Position numbers and translations under genes: made by a program. From NCBI RefSeq assembly GCF_000004195.4, contig NC_030685.2:51701516-51765515 (forward strand): a stretch of 64,000 bases of DNA. The letters run 5' to 3'. Source of the stretch: Xenopus tropicalis. Its lineage: Eukaryota > Chordata > Amphibia > Anura > Pipidae. Positions 48,371 to 59,588 of this stretch are shown in pieces. Under the pieces are notes generated by a model. It was not told where the DNA came from. It saw nothing but the letters and a program-made list of their open reading frames with translations, and did not search any database. Each line of letters begins with the position of its first letter. Positions within the stretch are counted from its first letter, which is position 1.

Positions 48371-48640
48371 TGCACTAGCCCAGGCCTCTTGGGCCTCCTC
48401 TCCCTCCCCCACCCAAGGGTCTTGTGCCCTTACCCTTACCCTTACCCCCCATCTACTTCCCTCCCCATGGGGCTCAGGACTTGCCTGAGTTTCAGCCACC
48501 TCCTCCACCTCCTCTTGGCCTAACTCAGGCAAGTCCTGGGCCCCCCCACCCAAACCCTCCTCCTCCCCAACTATCTCCTCACTCAGCCCAAGCACTCCCT
48601 CCCACTCCTCCTCCTCCTCCCTACCCCTGCTGTGGGCCAT
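48284..48640 (-). pseudogene. Possible detached N-terminus of the Harbinger Myb-like protein
   Basis: From an ATG at 48,640 an open frame encodes an acidic segment (MAHSRGREEEEEWEGVLG, then EEVEEVAETQASPEPHGEG). It runs into the C-rich minisatellite, where it stops at 48,284. Its frame is offset from the Myb exon starting at 47,930. The Glu-rich, low-complexity style resembles the acidic repeats of exon 1. It may therefore be the original N-terminus cut off by array expansion, or a 5' exon spliced to the Myb exon. It could also be chance reading of GC-skewed DNA. Confidence 0.4.
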
Positions 48641-48818
48641 GGCAGCAAAAAAAATTTTTTTTTTTTTAAATCTGGAGCAGCTCTGCAGTATGCCTCCTCT
48701 CCCTTTGCTTTCCAATAACGCAGTGAAGAAAGAAAATGGCCACTGGAGCACTTCCTGTTAACTCACAAGAGAAATTGGCGCCAAATGCTTGTAAAATGGT
48801 CGCTGGAGAACTTCCTGT

Positions 48819-49100
48819 ACGAATATTTCGTGACTTTCGGAACGTCAATACGAATTTATCGTGACTTTCGGAAGGCTGTTTCCGCCGTGTACGATCGGTC
48901 AATACGAATATTTCGTGACTTTCGGAACGTCCATACGAATTTATCGTGACTTTCGGAAGGCTGTTTCCGCCGTGTACGATCGTCCGATACGAATATTTCG
49001 TGACTTTCGGAACGTCAATACGAATTTATCGTGACTTTCGGAGGCTGTTTCCGCCGGTACGAGCGTCCGAATATTTCGTGACTTTCGGAACGTCTATACG
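48819..49100. repeat. Right subterminal 85-bp tandem repeats of the Harbinger element
   Basis: 'gaatatttcgtgactttcgg' recurs at 48,821, 48,906, 48,991 and 49,069 (periods 85, 85, 78). Each unit holds two copies of CGTGACTTTCGGAA and a 'ctgtttccgccg' block. The CpG-containing words resemble the left array (TTTTTCGTA), so these are candidate binding sites for the Myb-like protein or transposase. Confidence 0.85.
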
Positions 49101-49209
49101 ATAATTACGCAAAATTACAGATCATTACGAAAAAGTCGTAAAACGTTCGTGTCCAATCCGAATTTTTCCATTCGGACTCGGATTCGACCCATAGTAAATG
49201 TGCCCCTTA

Positions 49210-50322
49210 GTGTTACTACATAACATTTTATACTTATATCTGGGGTCTGTTACTTGGAAATCAATTCCCCAGAAAGTTGTGTGTGTTGTATAATAACATT
49301 GTCAGTAATATATCATTATTATTCTTAGGGAAATTTACCTTGCAAAAAAAAGGAAAGAAAAAGAATAATCTGTGAATGTTCCGCGTTTGGCATCATACAA
49401 CAGCCAAATTTTAAACAACATGACTGTGAAAAATATATAGCATACAACAGATGGTCTAATTAACAGGTTGTATTGCATGGCAACATTCTCTTGCTTTGTG
49501 CAGGTGCAGAGAAAGAGGTAAATACTGAAGGAAAATACCACAGAGTTGGACAGATGAGTGGCATTTATGATCAATATGTGGCCAATTATGCTTACAGAAA
49601 AATTCTCCGAAAAATAAGCTGAGTTGCACCATTCTGGGCCATTGTACATGCTCTTTGGGGGTCAAGAGAGAAACTTCACTTTGTATTACTGACTGTAATA
49701 AAGCTGAATGCTGTGGTGCTGTTGTGTGAAATAATCAGTTCTGGACCACAGCCGTGTGGGAATAATAGAACTATTGATTCCTGCATGGCTGGTATTTTGT
49801 TTTCTTTTGAAAGTAGTGATTAAGAAACATTTTACTTTTGGCTTGTCCAAGGAAAACAGTGCAGGGTCCTTCAGCTGTGAACTGTCATGAGGCTTTCAGC
49901 AGCAGAGATAGCGCCTTTTACTCTATTTTTATAGTCCTTGTTGTGTTTACTGATCTGAATCTTGTGTTGTTTACTGCGAGTAATGGCATCTTGAGGTGAA
50001 GAAATGAACTTGGCGTTTCAAGTTTTGCTTCTAAAAAAAACAGTGAATGAAACTATTGTGCTGTTTGTTTGGGTTCCGGATATCCTTAATACATAGAAAT
50101 TATAAAATGAACAGAATGTAGGATAATTGCAAAATGTATTAAATGCCAGTCAAATAACCTCATCATCTTACTGTAATCATAAATCAGCGTGCTCAGCTGT
50201 GCTCTTCCTCGAGCCATGTGATCAGTGACTCCATTGTTCATAATCAAATCAATCCATCCATATAAGGACTAAATATATTACACAAATATCTCACTTAGCA
50301 AAATATTCGATTAAATACACTG
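49210..50322. other. Unassigned; candidate conserved noncoding sequence
   Basis: No gene. 49,800-50,010 is complex, not AT-rich, and free of repeat signatures, with words such as GGCTTGTCCAAGGAAAACAG, and looks like constrained noncoding sequence. Inference from texture only. Confidence 0.3.
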
Positions 50323-50811
50323 GGGTTGATTCACTAAAGGGCGATAACATTTATTGCATGCTTTTTTGCATTAAAATGCATGCGATAATTAAGTCCCGAT
50401 TCATCAAAGTCATTTCGCATACATTAAGACGCATATCGCAATGCGTTATTTACCTCGCATTACGATAATTCTCGCATAGAAATAATACTAACGCATGATT
50501 CTCAAACACATATGAAGCATTAAATGCGCTAAATATCGCATTAGTCTGTGCGAATATTAACACCTACTTGGGGCAGGCGGTACTTATAGCATGGGCTACA
50601 TAGTGGGAGCACACTGAGCATGTGCACTGTCCCGAACAGTTCCAGGGGGAGGGGGAACAGAATCCAAGATGGGGAGCTCCTGTGACAACTGTTACAACCT
50701 ATATCATTACTACTATAGAGATGCTGAAACTTTAAGCCAGTGCAGTCAGTCTATAATATAAAATATGGCATTTCTAGCCATATTCATTTTTAGGGTTTAG
50801 TTCTCCTTTAA
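50323..50811. repeat. Truncated MITE joined to a TTAA-element right end
   Basis: 50,330-50,593 ('gattcactaaagggcgataac' to 'cttggggcaggcggtactta') is homologous, inverted, to 12,060-12,340 inside the foldback element. From about 50,600 a different sequence runs to 'tagttctcctttaa' at 50,811, the right end of a TTAA-type element whose left end is not visible. Confidence 0.6.
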
Positions 50812-51768
50812 CACTTTGTCAGGTGCTACTTTTGGGACATGGTTTGTATGCAAGCTATATCCCATTCCGTTTATGACGGAAACTACAGAGATCTTGTGAA
50901 AGTCAAGTTTTAGTGCTCCTTTGAACATTAGATGAACACATCTGGAAACATTTAGGTCCCCTTAAATTAGCTTATCTTTTTGCTTGTATAATAGTGCTTT
51001 AATGATCTTAAAAACAAAGTGTGGATTTCTCTGCTAAAGACTTACAGAGTATTCCAAATGACTGGGATAATTGTCCAGTGCATTCTGTTTCAGCAGTCAA
51101 CAATCAATATTCCCTAATAGCCTGTATTAAACAGACATTACATTTTCCATTTAAATACAACTTAAAAAGCCACACGTGCCACAAGCTAATAGTATATAAA
51201 ATTATCTTTTTAGTATTTATTGGAATCTAATAAAATATCTGTGGGTCTGATTTATAACCAACTGGTATATTTTTACCATGCTGATACCAGGGCCGTCAGA
51301 TTTAACAAGTACTTTTCCTTCAGGATTACTTTGTTCTAAATTTAATGAGTAAGCCCCTTTATCTAAATAAGTGTAACGGGTATTAGAAGTAACACGTTCA
51401 GTCACATGTACCGACCAATGTCGGTGGCATTTACTGATCACCTGTTTAAAGCGAACATCTTATTAATCACTATAGGTAACTGAACCTTGGTAAACTTTGT
51501 GCCTTTTATTACCCTTAGTGGTAAATATGTGGTTTATGTGGTAGATCAGAGTATACTTTCCCCTGTGCTGCCTGTGACATCACCCAGTCTGGTTACAGAC
51601 TCGAGTGCAATCCGATTGGCTGGGAGCCACAGTGCACATCTAGGAAAAGAGGAGGACCCAGAGAGATGTAGGATTTGAAGCCAAACCACAGAGTGGGCCA
51701 GCAGAGATTATAAAGGTTCCCTGCTGCAGCATCAGTCAGATTCAGAGAAGCAGAAAGAGTGAGAGGCC
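50812..51768. other. Unassigned sequence
   Basis: No gene or element recognised. 51,570-51,760 is slightly GC-richer without a motif-bearing frame. Confidence 0.4.
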
Positions 51769-51771
51769 TTA

Positions 51772-52027
51772 GGGGCGTATTTATTATGCTGTGTAAAACT
51801 AATTCGCTGAAAAAACGGAGTAAAAAGCTGTGTAAAATAATAGAAAAGATCGCCATCTGAATGCCGGATATTACGCCGTTATTTTCCATAAGTTCCGGTG
51901 GAAGAAAAAACGCGTAAAACAATGATGCCGATTTTACGCCGTTTTTACGCCATTTTTACATGGCGAAGCCTGGCAATGTGTGGCGAATTTTCTCGCCGTT
52001 TTTTACACAGCATAATAAATATGCCCC
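51772..52027. mobile_element. Harbinger-type MITE with TTA duplications (256 bp)
   Basis: GGGGCGTATTTATTATGC at the left and its near inverse GCATAATAAATATGCCCC at the right, extending through TGTGTAAAA. TTA flanks both sides (51,769-51,771 and 52,028-52,030). The outermost bases (GGGGC..ATTTA.TAT) match the ends of the 11-kb Harbinger element, so a related transposase probably moved it. Interior repeats 'ttttacgccgttttt' words. Confidence 0.85.
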
Positions 52028-52431
52028 TTAGTGTATATAACACTAACAGGATATCTGTGAAAGTCTGTGGTGTGCTCATCTTGGGAGAAGCCTAGAGCTA
52101 CAGCCATATAGAGAGAGTGTTTTGCTTCCTGCTCAGTTACCTGTGGATGTCTTTTGCCAGCTGTGTGAGTCCCCAGTGATTGATCCACCTTAGGGAAGGT
52201 ATTGGAAGGTGTGTGGTCCCCTGTGTGAGGATAGGTGTTGTTTGTGTACCTCCTATGTGAGAGCATCTGCCTTATTCAAAGGAGATGTACCTTGGGGCAG
52301 GTAACTCTACCTCGGGTGTATTAAAAGAGCTTGGGAAAGGGGCACATTGCCAGTGAGTGGACTGAGTAATGTTAATCAGTGGGTTTCTGCTATTGTCCAT
52401 TGTATCAGGAGCCAGAACCAGTAGTGCAGAG

Positions 52432-52611
52432 CAGGGGAGTAACTACATAGGACGCAGACCCTGCAGGGGGACCTAGGAGTGTAGTAACCCAGTAAAACCC
52501 TAATTAATGAGCAATTTAGATATATCTTGGTAGAACAGGTCAACTTACAAATATTTTGGGGCCCTAAAATGAATTTGCTGTGGGGCCCAATAACATATAG
52601 TTATGCCAGTG
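52432..52611. mobile_element. hAT MITE (180 bp)
   Basis: CAGGGGAGTAACTA at the left and TAGTTATGCCAGTG at the right are inverted. Flanks GTGCAGAG (52,424-52,431) and TTGCAGAG (52,612-52,619) form a 7/8 target duplication. Confidence 0.8.
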
Positions 52612-52619
52612 TTGCAGAG

Positions 52620-54775
52620 AAAGTAAACAGGCAGACAAGTAATGATTTTAGTAGCAATTGCAAGTACATGTAACTTTAAAACCATAAACATGTTTAATGA
52701 ATGTATATTAGAAAGTTGCTTGCAATGCAATTTTCTTTTATTATGAAGAAATTACATTTTGCCAGCATTGCCAGTGTCTTAACATACTGAGAAAGATATA
52801 GCCTAGTATACTGTAGCTTAAAACCCAATCACCATGTCTGTCTGTATCTGCTTTATGTTTCAAGCATGATTAAATAGCAGGACTTCATTTTCCACTTGTA
52901 AATGAATTTACCTTTGAGACACTAACATACTTCTCAGAATAGCAGCTCAGCCTACAACATGCATTTAGTGAAGCCCAAAGCAAATAATTGGTGAGCTTCG
53001 CTGACTTGCACATAGATGCCATTTTAATTATCAGGTTGCTTTAGCGAGACAGACAGAACAGCTGAGAGCCCCATCCCACCATGGGCCCCCGGAACCCATG
53101 AGGGTTATTTTCCAGCACTTTACTTGTTAACCAGCTACAAGCGAAATTCCAAAGTATTACCATAGGGAGGGTGAAAACACAGAAGGCTACAAGGTGAACA
53201 TGACATTTATATATAGTACAAAAGATCATTGTGAAAGGGATAGCACCATTATTGTTCAATTAAATATGCTTTTAACAATTCAAAAGATTACACCTAACGA
53301 CTAAGTAAACAGATTTTGGGGATATCCCAAGCAGTGCTCTGCTAATAGGATTTCTTTCTTTCCCTTAATCTGAAAGATTAGTAAACAGCAGAGAGCTCCA
53401 TGTATCATGCTTCCTCATTAGCGGGTAACATCTGTTTCTCACTGTAATTAGCTCACAGTTCAGTGGCCACATTCGGTGTATTACACCTGTACTACAATCA
53501 ACAAGGAAATTAAAGCAACACGTTTTTTTTTTTGTTAGAAAATATCTTCAAACTCAATATTCAAAAGAAAACTGCTATACACCAATACTGATTTTCATTT
53601 AGCATTAGCCAGCACATCATTAAAGGCATATTAACCACTCTCATTACTGTGGGAATGATACTGTTTTGCTCTTCTTTCTTCCTGTTCTGCATGCTTTATC
53701 TCACCACAAGGTGGTGGAACATACAGTATGTTAGTTCTTTCGTTTACAGTAACAATCACATATTATGCAATATTTTCAATATCTGTAACTTGCATTTTAG
53801 TCTTAGGAACTACCACTTATGTATTAGCTTGCAAAAAAATCATGATATGGGAAAATGTATTTCAAAATTAAATCTTTGTTTTCAATCCTATTCGAGGTGC
53901 AACTATGCAACTGAACCATGACCTGTTCATCAAGCAGGTTTCCCCTGAAGGTTAACAGTCAGAAAAGACTATTTGAGAATCACTGTTCCTTTCTCTTCTG
54001 AGGCTTTAGAGCTAAATAGAATAATAAATCCAGTGATTATTTTCCATTTCTCTTTTTCTTGTATCTGTATTAAATCCTTTATGTATCATAGAACATATCC
54101 AATTTATATGAAGGATTACTTACCTTTTCTCCTTTGTAATTACTAGGAGGAGTTTGTAGCTCCACTGTAAAATTGCAGGTATAAATAAGAGCAGGCACCA
54201 AACTTACTCTTCTGTGCTGATATACCATATGCCAGCAGGTGCTGCTTTTTGCCATTAGTGCCGACAAAGATTTTTGGGTAAACAAAATACAGTATGTATA
54301 AAAACCCCAAAGAAGGCACATGATCATATTGGGCCACAGTGGTGTATCTTCTTCTTACCTGGCAATACAATTGCTTATTTCCCCGTATATGTCATGTGTT
54401 TCTCTACCTGCTTTGCTTTCAGAGTTCATATTCTGCTACCATGAATACACTTGCTTACTATGAACTGAATCATAAATCATTTTGCCATGAATTGAGAATC
54501 AATGTGATCACTGTGAATTATGTATTGATTTATAATCCATTTTTATGTACATCACAAATTACAAATGCATTCTTGATCTATGACTGGTTCGTAACTTCTG
54601 GGATTCAGTCATTTGAATTGCAAAATGGGTAATTTTTTAGCCATTTGTTTATAATGCAGTTTATACTGATTATAAAAAACCTATGTAACTTTATCTAATT
54701 TAGTCGTGACAAATGACAAAATCATAAGCATTCTGAAAAACATTAAATGTTCAGATTGCTAGATAAATAACAACT
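52620..54775. other. Unassigned sequence
   Basis: No supportable gene or element. 53,380-53,520 ('cattagcgggtaacatctg', 'ctgtaattagctcacag') is complex and could be constrained noncoding sequence. Confidence 0.35.
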
Positions 54776-55080
54776 TTAAAGGTGGCTATACACACACCAG
54801 TTATGATTGTTTGTTCCCTCCACTGACGTTCAGGGCTGAATCGTCAGATATGGAGGTAAAAACAATAGCGATTCTACCTCCACCTGACAATTCAGCCCTA
54901 AACAGCAATTTTGCTCTGGCGCCTTCAATGGCGTCTGATCAAAATCTTTTGTCCCCCAATCGTCATAAAGACCAATATCTGCAGCCTTTGGTATATCGAT
55001 CGTCTTATCGATCCACCATACCCACCGAATATCATACAAAATGAGGTTTCATATGATAATATCGGTGCGTGTAGCTTTAG
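54776..55080. mobile_element. TTAA-type MITE with 'GGCTATACAC' ends (305 bp)
   Basis: TTAAAGGTGGCTATACACAC at the left pairs imperfectly with 'gtgcgtgtagctttag' at the right. Interior 'gatcgtc/gatcgat' words resemble the element at 20,175-20,488. The right TTAA has drifted. Confidence 0.55.
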
Positions 55081-58000
55081 GGTAACAGGTAAAAATGCCT
55101 ATAATTGTACTTGCTATCTATATATAAACTGGTTCCCATGTTGCCTGCAACACATTTATAGACTGGATAACATCCAGATTTAATACATCAACAACAGCAT
55201 AAACACTTTCAGTAAAATACACAAAAGTGATAGCCAGCAGGTATTTCTTTTATGCTGCGACATTTGATAGATTTAAATAAAATTGGCCCCTTAACAATAG
55301 CCTTTATACTGAAGGCCAACAATTTTCAAATGTTTTTGCATTTGATGTTCTTTTTTTTTCTCTCTGAGAATTAATTTACTCTATGGATATTTTAACTCTT
55401 CCTTGTATTAACTGAATTATTCATAAATAAAGCTTTTTAGTCACTGAAGGTCTGGGGCCGTTCTGAATTAGGAGGTAGATTCTTGCCTCTCAGGTCACTT
55501 GAGAATAAACAACAGACCAAACTGCACTATGTGAACTATTAACTTCAAGAGTCATTAGAAATCCAGTCGAGCAGTCGACCTCAATGTGCTCAGAAAGACA
55601 GAGCCAAAACCTGTAGAATGGCAGCTAGAACACAGATAGAAATTAGAAGGAGTAAAGGTAAAACTCCCAACTGGGTAATTAGAGTCAGCGGGGAAGCTGT
55701 CCATATTCTGCGGGCCTCTCATTTCCCTCCATGTTACTCTAGCACGATTGGCAGGTGCTGCTTTATACCAGAGGGGAGGTTAGGCTCCTGAGTCATAACT
55801 CACAATGAAGAATGATCATCAATTTTGCAACTCTGCTCTGTGAGTGAACTGCCAGACTGTGATTACTGGCATTATTCGTGTAGGATGTGGTGCAAAGGCA
55901 AGAAAAGAGCAAAAGAGAAAGAGATATTACAAAAAGATGCTATAAAAGATTAGTTGCGGCAAGATGCCTTTTCTCTAGCAAAGAAAATTAACAAATGAAC
56001 CGGGGAAATATGTGCTACCATTTGCAATATTCATTATTTCTCCATAGTGGTAATAGAATTCTTCATTTTAATTTGGGTAACTTATTTTAATCTATATGTG
56101 GCTCTATTTACATTAGGTACATACAACTAAACAGAACACAACTGTTATCTTTATTGTGATACTAGATATTATTTCCTTCTGTTACCAATACCTCCATTAG
56201 TGGATCTATGCAAGCACTTCCAGAGGCTTTAACTCACAGCACACACACCATAAACCATTAATATCTTGCCTACCAAGTAAGCTTTCTACTATGTCAGCAT
56301 AATCTGCTCGCCTGGGACAATATTTACTGGTTTCTATTGAAAATAATTTTGAAATTGGGTATGGTAACCCCAAACCATGCATATTTAAGGATATGATTTT
56401 ATGAATATTCCTAGGAAATTTGGTGCAAATAAATTCTGCTTGTAAGTATAATACACACACACACACATATATACAATGTGTGTCTTCCCCCCATTCAAAT
56501 ATGTAATTATTTGTAAAAGTATTATATACTGGATCATATACTAAGCATTTTTTTCCATTTCTTTAAAAAATGTTCACAGTAGATTCCATGAAGATGAGAG
56601 ATTTTCCACAGAAAAATTCACTCTATAAGAAATATAGCTCATATTGTTTTGTTGATATAGGCTATGTGGGTTACATTACTTCAATCTAAGAGTTTAGATT
56701 TGTATTCTTATTTTTTTTACACTGTATAATTTTGACATGAAATGAATTCTGAACAGTAATCCCATTTCGAATGAAGCAGAATGAATATACTTGGTCTGTG
56801 TCACTGGTGATAACAGTTTGTGTTTCACAAAAGGAAAGGGATCAGCACCCAATGGCCTGAATATTGTCGTCTTCACTTTATGGATGAAGAAAACCTCAGT
56901 ATTGGCATTGTTCTTCCTTGAAAACATGTGCTTATAATGTGATTTAATATTATACAGGCATATACAGTATATGCTTTCCATAATCTTCTTTTCTTATATA
57001 TTCTAAAAAGCAAAAGAAGATTTCTTTATTTTCTCTTAGTCTTCTTAAGAGTGTAGGTCAATCTCCAGAATACACAAGAATAGCCTTCAATAAGCAGGAT
57101 GATCATGGGGACTGTAACGTTTCAAGTAAATATACTGTCTTGTTGTTCTAAATAAGGGGTTTGGTGTCAATCCAATTTAAACCTCCCAGTAAAACAACAG
57201 AAAACTGAGAAAAAGTGTGTTCTGTTCTGCATGGAGTAAGATTACATCAATTTACAGTAAGACTAAAAACATTTTTTCAATTTGCATTCCTCCCCCCCCC
57301 CCAAAGACATTGAAATGGGAAAAATTAGAATTTTGGTCGATGTGTTCACTATTATAGCACCATAAAAAACTTTTGTTTCAACTTATCCTGCCTCAATGAT
57401 ACTTTTCCCATTTCCCATCCATTATAAATAGGGGTGACTTATTGAATCTATATTTTTACAAGATTGAACATTTTCTAAAATGTTGCCATAGCTTATAATG
57501 GTTTAAGCTGTTCTAGGTAACTAATCCTTACTGGAAAATAGATGTACATTTAGAAAGTGTATTCTATCAGTACTTAGTACATATATAGTCAACAGAAAGT
57601 CAGAAAGTAAACTTTTTATACCTTATGGGTTCACGTTTTCTCTCTTGTACAGATTTGTTCTTGCCCTGATTCACTCAAAACCAGGTTATAGATAAATTAC
57701 AATATATCAAGTCCCTCACTTCGCTCACCAATTCCCTCATTTTGTCATTCCCTGGGAGACCAACACCATACCATAGAGTATAAATGGGTTACTATATATA
57801 CAGCAAAATGCTGATGGTAAAAAGCTGTGTCCCCCGTTAGCTGTTAAGAGACAAGAGATTGCAATGCATAGTAATGTCTGCTCCTTTAGCTATGTTTCCA
57901 AACAAGTGGATCAGGAGTGGGCTGATTGACTGATGTACTAATTTGGCTCCAGGGTCAGTTTTCCAATGACATAGGGGGTCTGTGCACATCCATCTACTGT

Positions 58001-58222
58001 ACCTGCCTCATGGGATTTTCCAAAGTTTTTATCCAGGTAAACTCAGATCCAGTATCAATCATGGAGACCAGCATTTTAGTTGGCACCCGGTAACAGATTA
58101 TGTATTTCCTACAATCATTGGTTCTTTCTACTCTAATATCATAGCACTACAGCCTGATGATTAGTGAATATATATGAACATGACCAGTTTGACAGATTTG
58201 TATTTTATATACTTATTAAAGG
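55081..58222. other. Unassigned; one stretch of unusually complex sequence
   Basis: No gene. 55,480-55,890 is complex and GC-balanced without open frames or repeat signatures, and is a candidate noncoding element. A (CA)n run lies at 56,452-56,466 and a C11 homopolymer at about 57,292. Confidence 0.35.
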
Positions 58223-58234
58223 CATGTGATAATA

Positions 58235-59209
58235 TCTAGTATAAATACATTTGAAGCAACTGGACTTGTTTAGTAATCATTGAAGACGTTTCACTACTCA
58301 TCCGAGCAGCTTCTTCAGTTCAACTGACTGGTATGGGAAGTCCTCAGCATATATACTCTTCCACTAATCCAATCACAATGGCACTATGTAACTCTTCAGA
58401 AAGGTGACATCTGAAACTCACAGAGGTGTGAATGCTGTGGAGTTACTTTGAAAGGATTACCCAAGTATCATGCAACTCTTCAAACAGGTGTTACTTGTTA
58501 GAGTTGCATGAATGGATGTGTGAAGAGTTCTGAAACTGCCGGGGTACAGATGTTAGAACAGCATTGTATGTAGCAGACAGATGGTGTTGAAGTCCCCCGC
58601 CTCTGTTAAGGGATGGTTTCTCCACTTTGACATAAATGGCCTCTTTTACACCTCTTTCAAACCAGCGGTCTTCTTTGTCCAAAATTTGGACATTGCTATT
58701 TTCAAAGGAGTGTCCCTTGTCTTTTAGGTGTAGAAAGACAGCAGAGTCCTGGCCTGTAGTGTTCGCCCTCCTATGCTGAGCCATTCGCTTAGAGAGCAGT
58801 TGCTTTGTCTCACCAATGTAAAGGTCTGTGCACTCCTCGCTACACTGGACTGCGTATACAACATTGCTTTGTTTTTCCTTTGGTGTTGGATCCTTTGGGT
58901 GTACAAGTTTTTGTCTCAGTGTGTTGCTAGGTTTGAAAAACACAGGGATGTGGTGTTTGTTGAAAATTCTCCTGAGTTTCTCCGACACTCCTGCTACATA
59001 GGGGATGACTATATTGCGCCTTCTCTCTGCCTCAGGACGGTTATTCCTTTTGGTGTTCCTGTTGGGCTTAGTTGCTCTTGTCAGTTGAACTGAAGAAGCT
59101 GCTCGGATGAGTAGTGAAACGTCTTCAATGATTACTAAACAAGTCCAGTTGCTTCAAATTTATTTATACTAGATATACCATGACCTGGATGAATGAAAAT
59201 CTTCATAGA
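58235..59209 (-). mobile_element. 5'-truncated Penelope-like element with inverted termini
   Basis: A 12-bp target duplication CATGTGATAATA flanks it (58,223-58,234 and 59,210-59,221). The ends are long inverted copies, about 58,235-58,330 and 59,080-59,176, containing 'acttgtttagtaatcattg' and 'gacgtttcactactcatcc'. The terminal 'atgacctggatgaatgaaaatcttcatagac' lies only at the right. The coding part between them is the C-terminal end of a Penelope polyprotein. Inverted and partial terminal repeats plus a GIY-YIG nuclease are characteristic of Penelope-like retroelements. Confidence 0.88.
58491..59090 (-). pseudogene. Penelope-like GIY-YIG endonuclease region (partial polyprotein)
   Basis: The minus-strand frame is open from about 59,090, ahead of any ATG, to the stop at 58,491. 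It starts with the linker RRRNIVIPYVAGVSEKLRRI and continues with FKPSNTLRQKLVHPKDP. The GIY-YIG nuclease signature follows: NVVYAVQCSEECTDLYIGET, then KRMAQHRRANT and FLHLKDKGHSF. The conserved tail is NRGGGLQHHLSATYNAVL. The reverse-transcriptase core that should precede it is absent because the insertion is 5'-truncated. The frame has no stop or frameshift, suggesting a fairly young insertion. The nuclease would nick target DNA to prime reverse transcription. No start codon belongs to it, so it is a fragment, not a functional gene. Confidence 0.88.
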
Positions 59210-59221
59210 CATGTGATAATA

Positions 59222-59588
59222 GTACCCCTTTACTTTTTCTTTTCTCCCCATTTGTTAAAACCACCACTACCATACCAAAACCATAAGTATCAACTATCAT
59301 TAATATTTTTTTGCTATGCTAACCGCTAAAAATAAAGAACAAAATGTATTCACTTATGCAACAATATGACTATTTTTATTGTCAAAATTATCTCATTAAG
59401 TAAACAATAGAGAATAGTAGGTAGATTCTTTGAAAACAAGCACTTTTACTTCATTTTTGGTTTGTTCAGCTAGATAGTTGTAGCTATTTAGCAGAGCTTT
59501 CAACCCCCAATTTTGGCCCCAGCCCCCATCATTATACCTAATTTCCCCAGTTTCACAGGCTCTGCTGATTTTCCCAGCACACATGCGT
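59222..59588. other. Unassigned sequence
   Basis: No gene or element recognised in this short AT-rich stretch. Confidence 0.4.

Larger units (their letters stand above)
38129..49206. mobile_element. Full-length two-gene PIF/Harbinger transposon (11,078 bp)
   Basis: The ends are inverted: GGGGCACATTTACTATGG at 38,129 and its reverse complement finishing at 49,206. Pairing extends to 25 bp with one mismatch, and a subterminal 'tttttcgtaat.atc.gtaattttgcg' is also shared. TTA flanks both sides, the usual Harbinger target duplication. Inside are a HARBI1-like transposase (plus, broken) and a Myb/SANT-like gene (minus, apparently intact), the two-protein content known for Harbinger transposons. 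Nested elements at 38,610, 40,494, 41,035, 44,417 and 46,756, plus tandem arrays at 42,028, 46,281 and 47,940, explain much of the unusual length. The family norm is a few kilobases. The broken transposase makes this copy non-autonomous. Confidence 0.92.

Noticed and set aside
58491..58988. GIY-YIG frame considered as a host nuclease gene
   Set aside because: Flanked by Penelope termini and a target duplication, lacks its own ATG, and has the Penelope C-terminal tail.
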